From NCBI GenBank assembly GCA_943327965.2, contig CALPYQ020000013.1, positions 1 to 12,758 of the forward strand: a DNA stretch of 12,758 bases, written 5' to 3'. The stretch is from Singulisphaera sp. GP187. Its GTDB lineage: Bacteria > Pseudomonadota > Gammaproteobacteria > Burkholderiales > Burkholderiaceae_C. Both the position numbers and the translations under genes were made by a program. Below are positions 1-6,770 of this stretch, in pieces; position 1 is the first letter of the stretch, and each line of letters starts with the position of its first letter. The notes below the pieces were generated by a model. The model worked only from the letters and a program-made list of their open reading frames with translations, ran no database searches and had not been told where the DNA came from.

Positions 1-1055
1 AGACCTGCTTTGAGGATGCTGGGCATGGCATTTTTTCTAACTGCCAAAACAGCACCCAACAGGACGCAGACGATGAGGACATACATCATCTCGCTGGTAA
101 TGGCGCGCAACATGGAGTAGTAAGGCGTGAAGTACCAAACAGGTGCAATGTGCAACGGTGTTTTGAGCGGGTCGGCTGGAATGAAGTTGTTGTACTCCAA
201 GAAGTAGCCACCAAACTCAGGCGCAAAGAACACAATGGCCGAGAACACCATCAAGAACAGGCTGACAGAGAAAATGTCATGAACTGTGTAGTAAGGGTGG
301 AAAGGGATACCGTCCAATGGGTGACCTTGTGCATCTTTGGGTGCACCAGGCGCCTTGATTTCAACGCCATCAGGATTGTTAGAACCCACTTCGTGCAACG
401 CAATGATGTGCGCCACCACCAAGCCCAACAGAACCAACGGCACAGCAATGACGTGGAAGCTGAAGAAGCGGTTCAAGGTTGCGTCACCCACCACGAAGTC
501 GCCGCGGATGAGCAAAGCCAAATCGGGGCCAATGAAAGGAATGGCAGAGAACAAGTTCACGATCACTTGGGCGCCCCAGTAGGACATTTGGCCCCAAGGC
601 AACAAGTAACCCATGAAAGCTTCGGCCATCAGGCACAGGAAAATGGCACAGCCAAAAATCCAAACCAACTCGCGGGGCTTGCGGTAACTGCCGTACATGA
701 GGCCGCGGAACATGTGCAAATACACCACAATAAAGAACGCAGAAGCGCCAGTGGAGTGCATATAGCGAATGAGCCAACCCCATGGCACATCGCGCATGAT
801 GTACTCAACTGATGCAAATGCCAAATTGGCGTCGGGTTTGTAATGCATCACCAAGAAAATGCCGGTGACGATTTGGATGACCAATACCAAGAGTGACAAT
901 GCGCCAAAAACATACCAAAAATTCAAATTTTTGGATGCGTAATATTCGCTCATGTGAGCTTTGAACAAAGAAGTCGCTGGGAAGCGGTTGTCGACCCAGT
1001 TCATCATTTTTTCGCCAGCAGAGGCGTTGGGGGAAATTTCCTTGAATTCAGCCAT
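1..1055 (-). CDS. petB: Cytochrome b of the ubiquinol:cytochrome c reductase (bc1) complex, C-terminus cut by window edge
   Basis: This is the quinol-oxidising, di-heme membrane subunit of respiratory complex III. The ATG at 1055 opens a frame that stays open for 351 codons to the window edge, so the last part of the protein is missing. Visible landmarks: four heme-ligand histidines as two pairs, H100/H114 and H201/H216; the FMGYLLPWGQMSYWGA segment at about 147-162; a GSNNPDG stretch at 224-230; and the Qo-site motif PVWY at 305-308, where mitochondria and alphaproteobacteria have PEWY. Several hydrophobic helices are clear, for example around 49-70, 104-117, 131-152 and 202-220. The gene lies 11 bases after petA, with GAGG just upstream of the ATG. 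From family knowledge, petC (cytochrome c1) should follow beyond the left edge; in this lineage cytochrome b and c1 are separate genes. Identification is secure. Confidence 0.97.
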   Translation of the reverse strand, partial: MAEFKEISPNASAGEKMMNWVDNRFPATSLFKAHMSEYYASKNLNFWYVFGALSLLVLVIQIVTGIFLVMHYKPDANLAFASVEYIMRDVPWGWLIRYMHSTGASAFFIVVYLHMFRGLMYGSYRKPRELVWIFGCAIFLCLMAEAFMGYLLPWGQMSYWGAQVIVNLFSAIPFIGPDLALLIRGDFVVGDATLNRFFSFHVIAVPLVLLGLVVAHIIALHEVGSNNPDGVEIKAPGAPKDAQGHPLDGIPFHPYYTVHDIFSVSLFLMVFSAIVFFAPEFGGYFLEYNNFIPADPLKTPLHIAPVWYFTPYYSMLRAITSEMMYVLIVCVLLGAVLAVRKNAMPSILKAG

Positions 1056-1066
1056 GATGGTTTGCC

Positions 1067-1663
1067 TCAAGCCTTCTTGTCTTCACCGATCAGCAACTTG
1101 CTGTCGGACAGGTACATGTGGGGTGGCACTTCCAAGTTGTCGGGGGCGGGTTTGTTTTTGAACACGCGTCCGGCCAAATCGAAGGTAGAGCCGTGGCAGG
1201 CGCACAAGAAACCGCCTTGCCAGTCATCAGGCAAAGAAGGCTGTGCGCCAGTTTGGAATTTGTCGCCAGGCGAGCAACCCAAGTGGGTGCAAATGCCCAC
1301 AGCCACCATGAACTCTGGTTTGATAGAGCGATGGGTGTTTTTGGCGTATTCGGGGGTGGGATAGGCTTGACGATCAGAGCTAGGGTCGGCCAATTGACCG
1401 TCCAATTTCTTCAGGGCCTCCACTTGTTCGGTGGTGCGACGCATGATCCACACTGGCTTTCCGCGCCACTCAACGGTGAGTTTTTCACCAGGCTTGACAT
1501 CGGAAATATCGACTTCAACAGCGGCACCGGCGGCTTTGGCGCGCTCGGAAGGCTGGAAAGTGCTGACGAAGGGGGTGGCGACGAAGCCTGCGCCTACGGC
1601 GCCAGCACAGGTTGAGGCAATCAGCCACGTCCTTTTGCTGCTGTCGACTGGGGTATCACTCAT
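1067..1663 (-). CDS. petA: Rieske iron-sulfur subunit of the cytochrome bc1 complex
   Basis: This is the [2Fe-2S] subunit that passes an electron from quinol at the cytochrome b Qo site to cytochrome c1. At 198 residues it has normal length. The cluster motifs CTHLGC (125-130) and CACHGS (154-159) supply the two Cys and two His ligands and the disulfide cysteines. The N-terminus (about 10-36) is one hydrophobic anchor followed by the alanine/glycine-rich hinge typical of the family. The start is firm: an in-frame TAG lies 9 bases upstream of the ATG, and an AGAGGA ribosome-binding site precedes it. The family is normally inserted by the Tat system, but the residues before the hydrophobic segment are S-K-R-T-W-L, a Lys-Arg rather than the usual Arg-Arg pair. 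It is first in the petAB unit, and a candidate promoter lies just upstream. Confidence 0.97.
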   Translation of the reverse strand: MSDTPVDSSKRTWLIASTCAGAVGAGFVATPFVSTFQPSERAKAAGAAVEVDISDVKPGEKLTVEWRGKPVWIMRRTTEQVEALKKLDGQLADPSSDRQAYPTPEYAKNTHRSIKPEFMVAVGICTHLGCSPGDKFQTGAQPSLPDDWQGGFLCACHGSTFDLAGRVFKNKPAPDNLEVPPHMYLSDSKLLIGEDKKA

Positions 1664-1702
1664 GAGAATCCTCTAGCGAATCGGTATCAGGGTTAACCGC
1701 AG

Positions 1703-1732
1703 ATTGTAGCCGACTGCGGGGGGCTTTTTAAA
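1703..1732 (-). promoter_or_regulatory. Candidate sigma70-type promoter of the petAB operon
   Basis: Read on the minus strand, a TACAAT (-10, + strand 1703-1708) lies 18 bases downstream of TTTAAA (-35, + strand 1727-1732, four of six consensus positions). It sits in the 75-base gap between pdxA and petA and would start transcription about 30 bases before the petA ATG. The -10 element falls inside the loop of a short inverted repeat, CCGCAG (1697-1702) and CTGCGG (1714-1719). The -10 match is good, the -35 is weak, and no transcript data are available here. Confidence 0.4.
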
Positions 1733-1738
1733 GTGTCC

Positions 1739-2821
1739 TTAGTTGGACAGTTGTCTTGCCATGCGGATGGCAGATCTGATGCTGGCCGCATCGGCCACAC
1801 CTTGTCCGGCAATGTCAAAGGCGGTGCCATGGTCGGGGCTGGTTCTGACCAAAGGCAGCCCCAAGGTGACATTGACCCCCAACTCCAAGCCCATGTATTT
1901 GACCGGAATCAAGCCTTGGTCGTGGTACATGGCCAAGACCACGTCAAATTCGGCCGCATCCTTGTTTTTTTGGCGTGCCCGCATGAACACCGTGTCTGGG
2001 GCGTAGGGGCCCGTGGCCAAAATGCCTTCTGCGATGGCAGCTTGCATGGCGGGCTGGATGATTTCAATTTCTTCTCGGCCAAACAAACCGCCCTCACCCG
2101 CATGGGGGTTGAGTCCGGCCACCGCAATTTTGGGCGGGCGTCCCAACAGCAGACTCAAAGATTGGTGGGTAATGCGCAAACTTTCAAGCACATTGTTGTA
2201 ACTGACCGCCTCCAGCGCCTGGCGCAAAGACATGTGAATACTGACCAGTACCGTGCGCAATTCATCGTTGGCCAGCATCATGCGAACCGGCATTTGGGCC
2301 AGGGGCACCCCCGCATGGCGCGCCGCTTCCGATTGCAGCAATTCTGTGTGACCAGGAAATGCATTGAATGGCGCACCCGCGGCAGACAGCGCTTCTTTGT
2401 GCAGCGGTGCAGTCACCAAGGCAGCTATTTTTTTCTGAAGCGCCGCTTGCGTGGCCCACAAAACGCACTCACCTGCAAAACGCCCTGCTCTTGCGTCAAT
2501 TTGACCCCAAGGCAAATTGGCGTCAAGGCTTGCCACTTGCAAGACAGGCATAACGCCCGGGGGCTGCGCCAGAGCGTCGGCTATGTGCGCAATGGGCTTG
2601 ACCTTCAGTTGGCGGCCATCGGGGTCCACCATCAGCGCGGCTTTTTGCATCAAGCCAACATCGCCCGCCACAAAACAATGGTGGGTGATTTGCTCATGCC
2701 CATTGCGTTCAGAGGTGGCCTTGAAATCTTCGAGAAATGCGCGCGCAATGATTTCCGGACCAATGCCGCATGGGTCGCCTGGCGTAATGGCAATAACTTT
2801 GGGCTGCGACATTGAATGCAT
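1739..2821 (-). CDS. pdxA: 4-hydroxythreonine-4-phosphate dehydrogenase
   Basis: PdxA oxidises 4-phosphohydroxy-L-threonine with NAD; the decarboxylated product condenses with deoxyxylulose 5-phosphate in PdxJ to give pyridoxine 5'-phosphate. The protein opens with the family signature ITPGDPCGIGPE (12-23). The three metal-binding histidines fit H196 (IHMSLR), H240 (NPHAGEGG) and H300 (YHDQGL), with GHTE at 157-160 and the C-terminal RTSPDHGTAFDIAG at 326-339. At 360 residues it is somewhat longer than the E. coli enzyme (about 330). Two ATGs compete: 2821 and 2812. The second gives the more usual N-terminus (MSQPKVIAITPGD); neither has a clear Shine-Dalgarno sequence. It begins 16 bases after the Nif3-family gene on the same strand, so the two are probably cotranscribed. 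In many proteobacteria pdxA is linked to ksgA instead. Confidence 0.96.
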   Translation of the reverse strand: MHSMSQPKVIAITPGDPCGIGPEIIARAFLEDFKATSERNGHEQITHHCFVAGDVGLMQKAALMVDPDGRQLKVKPIAHIADALAQPPGVMPVLQVASLDANLPWGQIDARAGRFAGECVLWATQAALQKKIAALVTAPLHKEALSAAGAPFNAFPGHTELLQSEAARHAGVPLAQMPVRMMLANDELRTVLVSIHMSLRQALEAVSYNNVLESLRITHQSLSLLLGRPPKIAVAGLNPHAGEGGLFGREEIEIIQPAMQAAIAEGILATGPYAPDTVFMRARQKNKDAAEFDVVLAMYHDQGLIPVKYMGLELGVNVTLGLPLVRTSPDHGTAFDIAGQGVADAASIRSAIRMARQLSN

Positions 2822-2837
2822 TTAGGTTTGAAGGATT

Positions 2838-3596
2838 TCAGGCTGGGTTATCAATATCGATGAACTCGTGCACCAAACCCAAAGTGGCCGCCACATGCGC
2901 AGCCACTGCGGGTGCACCATAGCGCTCGGTGGCATGGTGGCCACACGCCAAAAATGCCACGCCAGTTTCTTTGGCAATGTGCGCTTGGGGTTCTGAAATT
3001 TCGCCAGTGATGAACGCATCGACACCCTGCGCAATGGCCGATTCAAAGTAAGACTGTGCGCCGCCGCTGCACCAAGCAATCCGTTTGACAGATTTGTCTT
3101 GCGCGCCAATGCAAGTGACGGTTCTACCCAAACAAGCTGCCACATGGGCAGACAAGGCTGCGGCATTTTCAAACGCCACAAGGCTTTGCGATTGTCCCAA
3201 GCTGACCAAGTTTTGATCGCCGCACCAAGCATCGGCCTGCAGCCCCAAAACTTTGCCCAATTGCGCGTTATTGCCCAACTCAGGATGAGCGTCTAAAGGC
3301 AGGTGGTAGGCGTACAAGTTGATGTCGTTTGCCAACAGTCTTTGCAAACGTTCTTTCATCCAACCCACCACGCGGCCGTCTTGGCCGCGCCAGAACAAAC
3401 CATGGTGCACGAAGATGGCGTCGGCTTTGGCGGCAATGGCGGCATCTATCAGTTCACGACTGGCCGTGACACCCGAAACTATTTTTTGAATTTGACGCCG
3501 TCCCTCGACCTGCAGACCGTTGGGTCCGTAGTCCTTGAACTTTTCGGGTTGCAATAATTGGTCGAACGCCTGAAGCAGCGTCTTGAAATCTGTCAT
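2838..3596 (-). CDS. Nif3/YbgI-family dinuclear metal-binding protein
   Basis: The family is widely conserved and forms ring-shaped hexamers with a two-metal site; its cellular role is not settled (E. coli YbgI has been annotated as a GTP cyclohydrolase 1 type 2 homologue). Using the ATG at 3596 gives 252 residues, close to YbgI at about 247. The metal ligands of YbgI are recognisable: the His pair H64-H65 in VHHGLFW, D102 in LPLDAHP, and the C-terminal CGHHATE segment at 218-224 (a His and E224). The open frame continues upstream to another ATG at 3665, but the 23 additional residues do not resemble the family, and MTDFKTLLQAFD is a typical beginning. A short purine stretch (GAGACGG) precedes the chosen start. 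It is divergent from the HtrA-like gene and followed closely by pdxA. Confidence 0.9.
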   Translation of the reverse strand: MTDFKTLLQAFDQLLQPEKFKDYGPNGLQVEGRRQIQKIVSGVTASRELIDAAIAAKADAIFVHHGLFWRGQDGRVVGWMKERLQRLLANDINLYAYHLPLDAHPELGNNAQLGKVLGLQADAWCGDQNLVSLGQSQSLVAFENAAALSAHVAACLGRTVTCIGAQDKSVKRIAWCSGGAQSYFESAIAQGVDAFITGEISEPQAHIAKETGVAFLACGHHATERYGAPAVAAHVAATLGLVHEFIDIDNPA

Positions 3597-3691
3597 GGCC
3601 GTCTCATTTGAAGATGGTGCTATTGTCAACCATCCGAACGGCTTCTGCGATGAAATGGGCAACATTGGGTTGAATACGCCACAATAGAAAA
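3597..3691. promoter_or_regulatory. Divergent intergenic region between the Nif3-family gene and the HtrA-like protease
   Basis: This 95-base gap must carry the start signals of at least the plus-strand protease, as the genes diverge. A TTGTCAA at about 3623-3629 reads TTGACAA on the other strand, so it offers a -35-like element in both directions. On the plus strand TTGTCA is followed after 17 bases by TGCGAT (3646-3651), a poor -10. On the minus strand TTGACA is a perfect hexamer, but no good -10 follows at the right distance. A 7-base inverted repeat, CTATTGT (3620-3626) and ACAATAG (3681-3687), flanks the gap. All of these are weak assignments. Confidence 0.2.
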
Positions 3692-4843
3692 ATGAAAAAA
3701 ATCTGGATTCTTTTTTCCCAAACCGTCACGGTACTGTTGGCGCTTTGGTTTGTCGTGGCCACACTTCAACCCACTTGGTTGCGCAGTGCCAACAGCCCCC
3801 AAAAAGTTTCTTTCACGCAGGCCATCTTGGATGGCAGTGCTGGTGCCTCGCCTGGCGGCAGTTTCAGGCAAGCAGCCCTCAAGGCTTCGCCCGCGGTGGT
3901 CAGCATCACGGTACAACAAAAGTCCCGATCCAAGGCCCGCCGTGCCGATCCCTGGTTTCGTTTTTTTGAAGACCCCGAAGAAGATTCACCCAGCGGCGGC
4001 ATGGGCAGTGGTGTGATTGTCAGCCCCGAGGGCTACATCCTGACCAACCACCATGTCATTGAAGGCGCAGAGGCCATTGAGGTCAACCTCCATGACGGCC
4101 GCAATGCGTTGGCCAAAGTCATTGGCAACGATCCGGACACCGATCTGGCCCTGCTCAAAATAGACCTCCCCAACCTGCCTGTCATTGTGTTGGGCCAAAT
4201 GGAAACCTTGCAAGTGGGCGATGCCGTTTTGGCCATTGGCAACCCTTTTGGCGTTGGCCAAACCGTCACCTCCGGCATTGTGAGTGCCTTAGGGCGCAAA
4301 CAATTGGGCATCAACACGTTTGAAAACTTCATCCAAACCGACGCGGCCATTAACCCTGGCAATTCAGGCGGTGCGTTGGTCGACGCCAACGGCTTGTTGA
4401 TGGGCATCAACACCGCCATTTATTCGCGCTCTGGCGGCAACATGGGCATTGGCTTTGCGGTGCCTGTGTCCACGGCCACCCAAATCATGGCGGCCCTCAT
4501 CAAGGACGGCAAAGTGACGCGGGGTTGGATTGGCGTTGAACCTCGGCCTTTGAATGCCGAACTGGCCGAGAGTTTTGGAATTTCCAAAGACAAAACCACT
4601 GGCGCATTGCCCAAAGGTGTTTTGATTCATGGTGTTTTGCAAAACAGTCCCGCTGCCAAGGCAGGCATTCAACCTGGCGACCTGATCATGCAAGTGGCGG
4701 GTCAGGGTGTGTCCGATGTGCCCGACATGCTGTCGAGTGTGGCCGCGCTCAAACCTGGCGAAGTTGCCAGTTTGTCGGTCTTGAGGAACGGCAAAAACTT
4801 GGAGCTTCGAGTAACACCAGGTACTCGCCCTATTCGGCCTTGA
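3692..4843 (+). CDS. Membrane-anchored HtrA/DegS-like serine protease with one PDZ domain
   Basis: This is a trypsin-like S1C-family protease of envelope protein quality control. An N-terminal hydrophobic segment (about 4-25) without an obvious cleavage site suggests a signal anchor with the protease in the periplasm. The catalytic triad fits H121 (TNHHV), D151 (DTDLALL) and S225 (GNSGGAL). A linker rich in charged residues with DPWFRFF (86-92) precedes the protease domain, and a single PDZ domain covers roughly 278-375, including GVLIHGV and AGIQPGDLI. With 383 residues, one PDZ and an anchor, it resembles DegS/AlgW more than DegP/DegQ, which have two PDZ domains. Whether it cleaves an RseA/MucA-type anti-sigma factor cannot be told from here. 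It is the only plus-strand gene in the window, with no clear ribosome-binding site before its ATG, and it converges on tatC with 6 bases between the stops. Confidence 0.93.
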   Translation: MKKIWILFSQTVTVLLALWFVVATLQPTWLRSANSPQKVSFTQAILDGSAGASPGGSFRQAALKASPAVVSITVQQKSRSKARRADPWFRFFEDPEEDSPSGGMGSGVIVSPEGYILTNHHVIEGAEAIEVNLHDGRNALAKVIGNDPDTDLALLKIDLPNLPVIVLGQMETLQVGDAVLAIGNPFGVGQTVTSGIVSALGRKQLGINTFENFIQTDAAINPGNSGGALVDANGLLMGINTAIYSRSGGNMGIGFAVPVSTATQIMAALIKDGKVTRGWIGVEPRPLNAELAESFGISKDKTTGALPKGVLIHGVLQNSPAAKAGIQPGDLIMQVAGQGVSDVPDMLSSVAALKPGEVASLSVLRNGKNLELRVTPGTRPIRP

Positions 4844-4854
4844 TTGCCATCAAG
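4839..4854. other. Short hairpin containing both convergent stop codons
   Basis: CTTGAT (4839-4844), a TGCC loop and ATCAAG (4849-4854) form a perfect six-pair stem with a four-base loop. The left arm contains the TGA stop of the protease gene, and the right arm contains the TGA stop of tatC on the other strand. The stem is low in GC and no clear U-tract follows on either strand, so it is at best a weak bidirectional terminator or an RNA 3'-end structure. Confidence 0.25.
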
Positions 4855-5659
4855 CAGATTTAGACGCTTCGTCTTCGGCCGAGCCGTCTTCTTTGGGCGC
4901 CTGTGTGTGCTTAATGAAAATTTGAGCTGCCCAAATGCCCAGCTCATAAAGCAAACACATGGGAATGGCCAGCGCCAATTGGGACACCACATCGGGTGGC
5001 GTAACAATGGCGGCAATGACAAATGCAAGCACCACAAAATAGCCCCGGAAATCTTTGAGTTTTTCGATGGTGACCACGCCCAAGCGGGCCAATACCACCA
5101 CCGCAATGGGCACTTCAAAGGCGAGGCCAAAGGCCAAGAACATGTTGAGCACAAAGCCTAAATAGGCCTCAATGTCAGGTGCGGCCGTAATGCTTTTGGG
5201 CGCAAAGCTTTGGATAAAGGCAAAGACCTGCCCAAACACAAAGAAATAACAAAACGCAACACCAATGAAAAACAACAAGGTGCTGGAAATGACCAGGGGC
5301 ATGACCAAGCGCTTTTCGTGGGTGTACAAACCAGGCGCAATGAATGCCCAGACTTGGTACAAAACCACGGGCAATGCCAATAAAAAGGCGGCCATCATCA
5401 ATATTTTGAGCGGCACCATGAAAGGTGAAATGACCGACGTGGCAATGAGGGTGGTACCGGCGGGCAAATGCGATACCAGCGGTGCAGCCAACAAATCGTA
5501 AAGTTGGCCTGGGCCAGGAAAGAGTGCCAAAACACCAGCCGCGACACCGATGGCCGCCATGGCGCGAACCAATCTGTCGCGCAACTCCATTAAGTGCGTG
5601 ACAAAGGGTTGTTCTGTGCCGGCCAATTCGTCTTCGGGCTTTGGAGTGGGATCGGACAC
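4850..5659 (-). CDS. tatC: Sec-independent protein translocase subunit TatC
   Basis: TatC is the multi-spanning core of the twin-arginine translocase; with TatB it binds the signal peptides of folded substrates. The protein has 269 residues and several strong hydrophobic helices consistent with six membrane spans. Family signatures: the cytoplasmic N-terminal THLMELRDRL (21-30), FIAPGLYTHEKR (106-117, containing the conserved Phe, Pro and Glu of the first cytoplasmic loop), FEVP with E182, and the VTPPDVVSQ segment (219-227) near the fifth helix. The start is GTG at 5659, directly abutting the TAA of tatB; the first in-frame ATG would delete the conserved N-terminus. AGG lies about 10 bases upstream. 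The C-terminal tail is acidic and probably disordered. It is last in the his-hinT-tat cluster and converges on the HtrA-like protease. Confidence 0.97.
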   Translation of the reverse strand: MSDPTPKPEDELAGTEQPFVTHLMELRDRLVRAMAAIGVAAGVLALFPGPGQLYDLLAAPLVSHLPAGTTLIATSVISPFMVPLKILMMAAFLLALPVVLYQVWAFIAPGLYTHEKRLVMPLVISSTLLFFIGVAFCYFFVFGQVFAFIQSFAPKSITAAPDIEAYLGFVLNMFLAFGLAFEVPIAVVVLARLGVVTIEKLKDFRGYFVVLAFVIAAIVTPPDVVSQLALAIPMCLLYELGIWAAQIFIKHTQAPKEDGSAEDEASKSA

Positions 5660-6133
5660 TTAATGACTACCTAATTTGGTGGGACGGTATCGAGCCACTC
5701 TGGCTGCGCCAGACAATGTTTTGGTTCTGACACCTGCGCGAGCTTTGTACCACTGAGGCACAGCCGCTTGCTTCAATCGAAACTTTTTACCTGGATGTTT
5801 GTACGTAGGCGGCGGTGGCTCCCATCGGGGGGTATTGGGATCGTTGGCCAACCCGGCTGTGGTTTCATCCCACTGTTTTTCAAAGTCGATGGCGGTACTT
5901 TGAACAGAGCTTTCAACATCTCTGGCAGCACCCTCCATCGTTTCCTTCATTTTCTTGAGTTCATCCAAATCCATAGAACGATTGACCTCAGCCTTGACAT
6001 CCGAGATGTAACGCTGGGCCTTGCCCAATAGGTTGCCCATGGTCCGCGCCACGCGCGGCAACTTCTCGGGGCCGATGACGATGAGCGCCACCACCCCGAT
6101 CAGGGCTATTTTGGAAATACCAAGATCGATCAA
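5660..6133 (-). CDS. tatB: Sec-independent protein translocase subunit TatB
   Basis: TatB pairs with TatC in the substrate receptor of the twin-arginine translocase. It has the expected short N-terminal membrane helix (about 5-20), the GPEKLP hinge (21-26) and an amphipathic helix beginning [14 protein letters not shown], followed by a charged helical region to about 90. MIDLG at the start is typical of TatB as opposed to TatA. The start codon is TTG at 6133, one base after the tatA stop, with no strong ribosome-binding site, which suggests translational coupling to tatA. After a proline run at 106-109 the last 48 residues are basic (13 Lys/Arg) with no acidic residue. At 157 residues it is a little shorter than E. 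coli TatB (171). Identification is secure. Confidence 0.96.
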   Translation of the reverse strand: MIDLGISKIALIGVVALIVIGPEKLPRVARTMGNLLGKAQRYISDVKAEVNRSMDLDELKKMKETMEGAARDVESSVQSTAIDFEKQWDETTAGLANDPNTPRWEPPPPTYKHPGKKFRLKQAAVPQWYKARAGVRTKTLSGAARVARYRPTKLGSH

Positions 6134-6134
6134 A

Positions 6135-6374
6135 TCAGGACTTCGTCTTAGCTTCCACGTCGATCGTGGTTTTTTCGGTAGCGGCAGTTGCTGCTACTTG
6201 GCCTGCCGGCTTTTCTTCGTTGACAGGGTTGCCATTGGCATCTTTCATGCCATCTTTAAAGCCCTTCACAGCACCACCCAGGTCGGAGCCGATGTTTTTC
6301 AGCTTTTTGGTGCCAAACACCATGACCACGATGAGCAAGACGATGAGCCAATGCCAAATTGAGAACGTTCCCAT
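6135..6374 (-). CDS. tatA: Sec-independent protein translocase subunit TatA
   Basis: TatA oligomerises to form the transport pathway of the twin-arginine translocase and is normally in large excess over TatB and TatC. The 79-residue protein has a hydrophobic N-terminal helix (about 5-20), the FGTKKL hinge motif (20-25), and an amphipathic helix beginning [15 protein letters not shown], all typical of TatA, then a short variable polar tail. Its ATG at 6374 is preceded by a strong AGGAGA ribosome-binding site 5 bases away. It lies 36 bases after the hinT-like gene; I see no convincing promoter in that gap, so it is probably transcribed with the upstream his-hinT genes, although an internal promoter within hinT cannot be excluded. 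Confidence 0.97.
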   Translation of the reverse strand: MGTFSIWHWLIVLLIVVMVFGTKKLKNIGSDLGGAVKGFKDGMKDANGNPVNEEKPAGQVAATAATEKTTIDVEAKTKS

Positions 6375-6379
6375 GAATA

Positions 6380-6385
6380 TCTCCT
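6380..6385 (-). promoter_or_regulatory. Strong Shine-Dalgarno sequence of tatA
   Basis: AGGAGA on the minus strand lies five bases before the tatA ATG. It is the best ribosome-binding site I see among the his-tat genes, in contrast with the weak signals before tatB (TTG start) and tatC (GTG start). Confidence 0.6.
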
Positions 6386-6410
6386 AACAATTGAATCAGA
6401 TTCTAAGCGC

Positions 6411-6770
6411 TTAACCACGAAGCCAAGGGCGCGGACCCCCCATGACATGAAAATGCAAATGGTGAATTTCTTGTCCGCCCTCGGCGCCAGTGTTGGTGAC
6501 TATTCTGTAGCCACCCTCGGGATAGGGTCTGCAACCCTGCTCCAAAGCCAGTTTAGGCGCTAAGGTCATTAAATGGCCCATTAAAGCGGAATGTTCAGGG
6601 GTGATTTGCGCCATCGAGGGGATGTGCAGCTTGGGCACCATCAAAAAATGGACCGGCGCCCAAGGCGCAATGTCGTGAAAAGCGAACACATGTTCGTCTT
6701 CGTAAACCTTCTTGGAAGGAATTTTCCCTGCAATGATTTTGCAAAAGAGGCAGTTTGGATCGTGCATCAT
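6411..6770 (-). CDS. hinT: HIT-family purine nucleoside phosphoramidase (HinT-like)
   Basis: HinT proteins hydrolyse adenosine 5'-phosphoramidates and related aminoacyl adenylates. The histidine-triad motif is clear near the C-terminus: H104-L-H106-F-H108-V in [12 protein letters not shown], with H106 the expected nucleophile. The N-terminal [19 protein letters not shown] (7-25) is the standard HIT opening, including the CxxC that binds zinc in some members. The length, 119 residues, matches the family. The gene begins in an ATGA overlap with the hisE stop; a second ATG follows immediately (6767), and AGGTGA at the end of hisE could serve either. The position after hisE and before tatA is, from memory, usual in Burkholderiales. 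A functional link to histidine synthesis is unproven, although both involve AMP-containing metabolites. Confidence 0.94.
   Translation of the reverse strand: MMHDPNCLFCKIIAGKIPSKKVYEDEHVFAFHDIAPWAPVHFLMVPKLHIPSMAQITPEHSALMGHLMTLAPKLALEQGCRPYPEGGYRIVTNTGAEGGQEIHHLHFHVMGGPRPWLRG

Noticed and set aside
150..812. A 220-codon plus-strand open frame opposite petB
   Set aside because: The minus strand encodes cytochrome b with all heme ligands in one continuous frame; the plus-strand translation is low-complexity and unlike any protein I know.
1118..1615. A 165-codon plus-strand open frame opposite petA
   Set aside because: It is antisense to the Rieske gene, which has both cluster motifs; no ribosome-binding site or domain supports it.
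1697..1730. A plus-strand rho-independent terminator from the CCGCAG/CTGCGG repeat and the following T-run
   Set aside because: No plus-strand gene reads into it, the stem is only six pairs with an 11-base loop, and the T-run is separated from the stem by several bases; the promoter reading on the minus strand fits better.
1733..2815. A 360-codon plus-strand open frame covering essentially all of pdxA
   Set aside because: It is an exact antisense shadow of a gene with complete pdxA motifs; its translation is rich in His, Arg and Gln and shows no domain. Codon bias of the sense gene explains the lack of stops.
3597..3665. A longer N-terminus for the Nif3-family gene, starting at 3665
   Set aside because: The additional residues are not family-like and would take up most of the divergent promoter gap; MTDFKTLL at 3596 is a typical start.
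6389..6405. A short inverted repeat (GAATC and GATTC) between hinT and tatA as a terminator or operator
   Set aside because: Five-base arms with a one-base centre cannot form a stable hairpin, no T-run follows, and repeats of this size are expected by chance.
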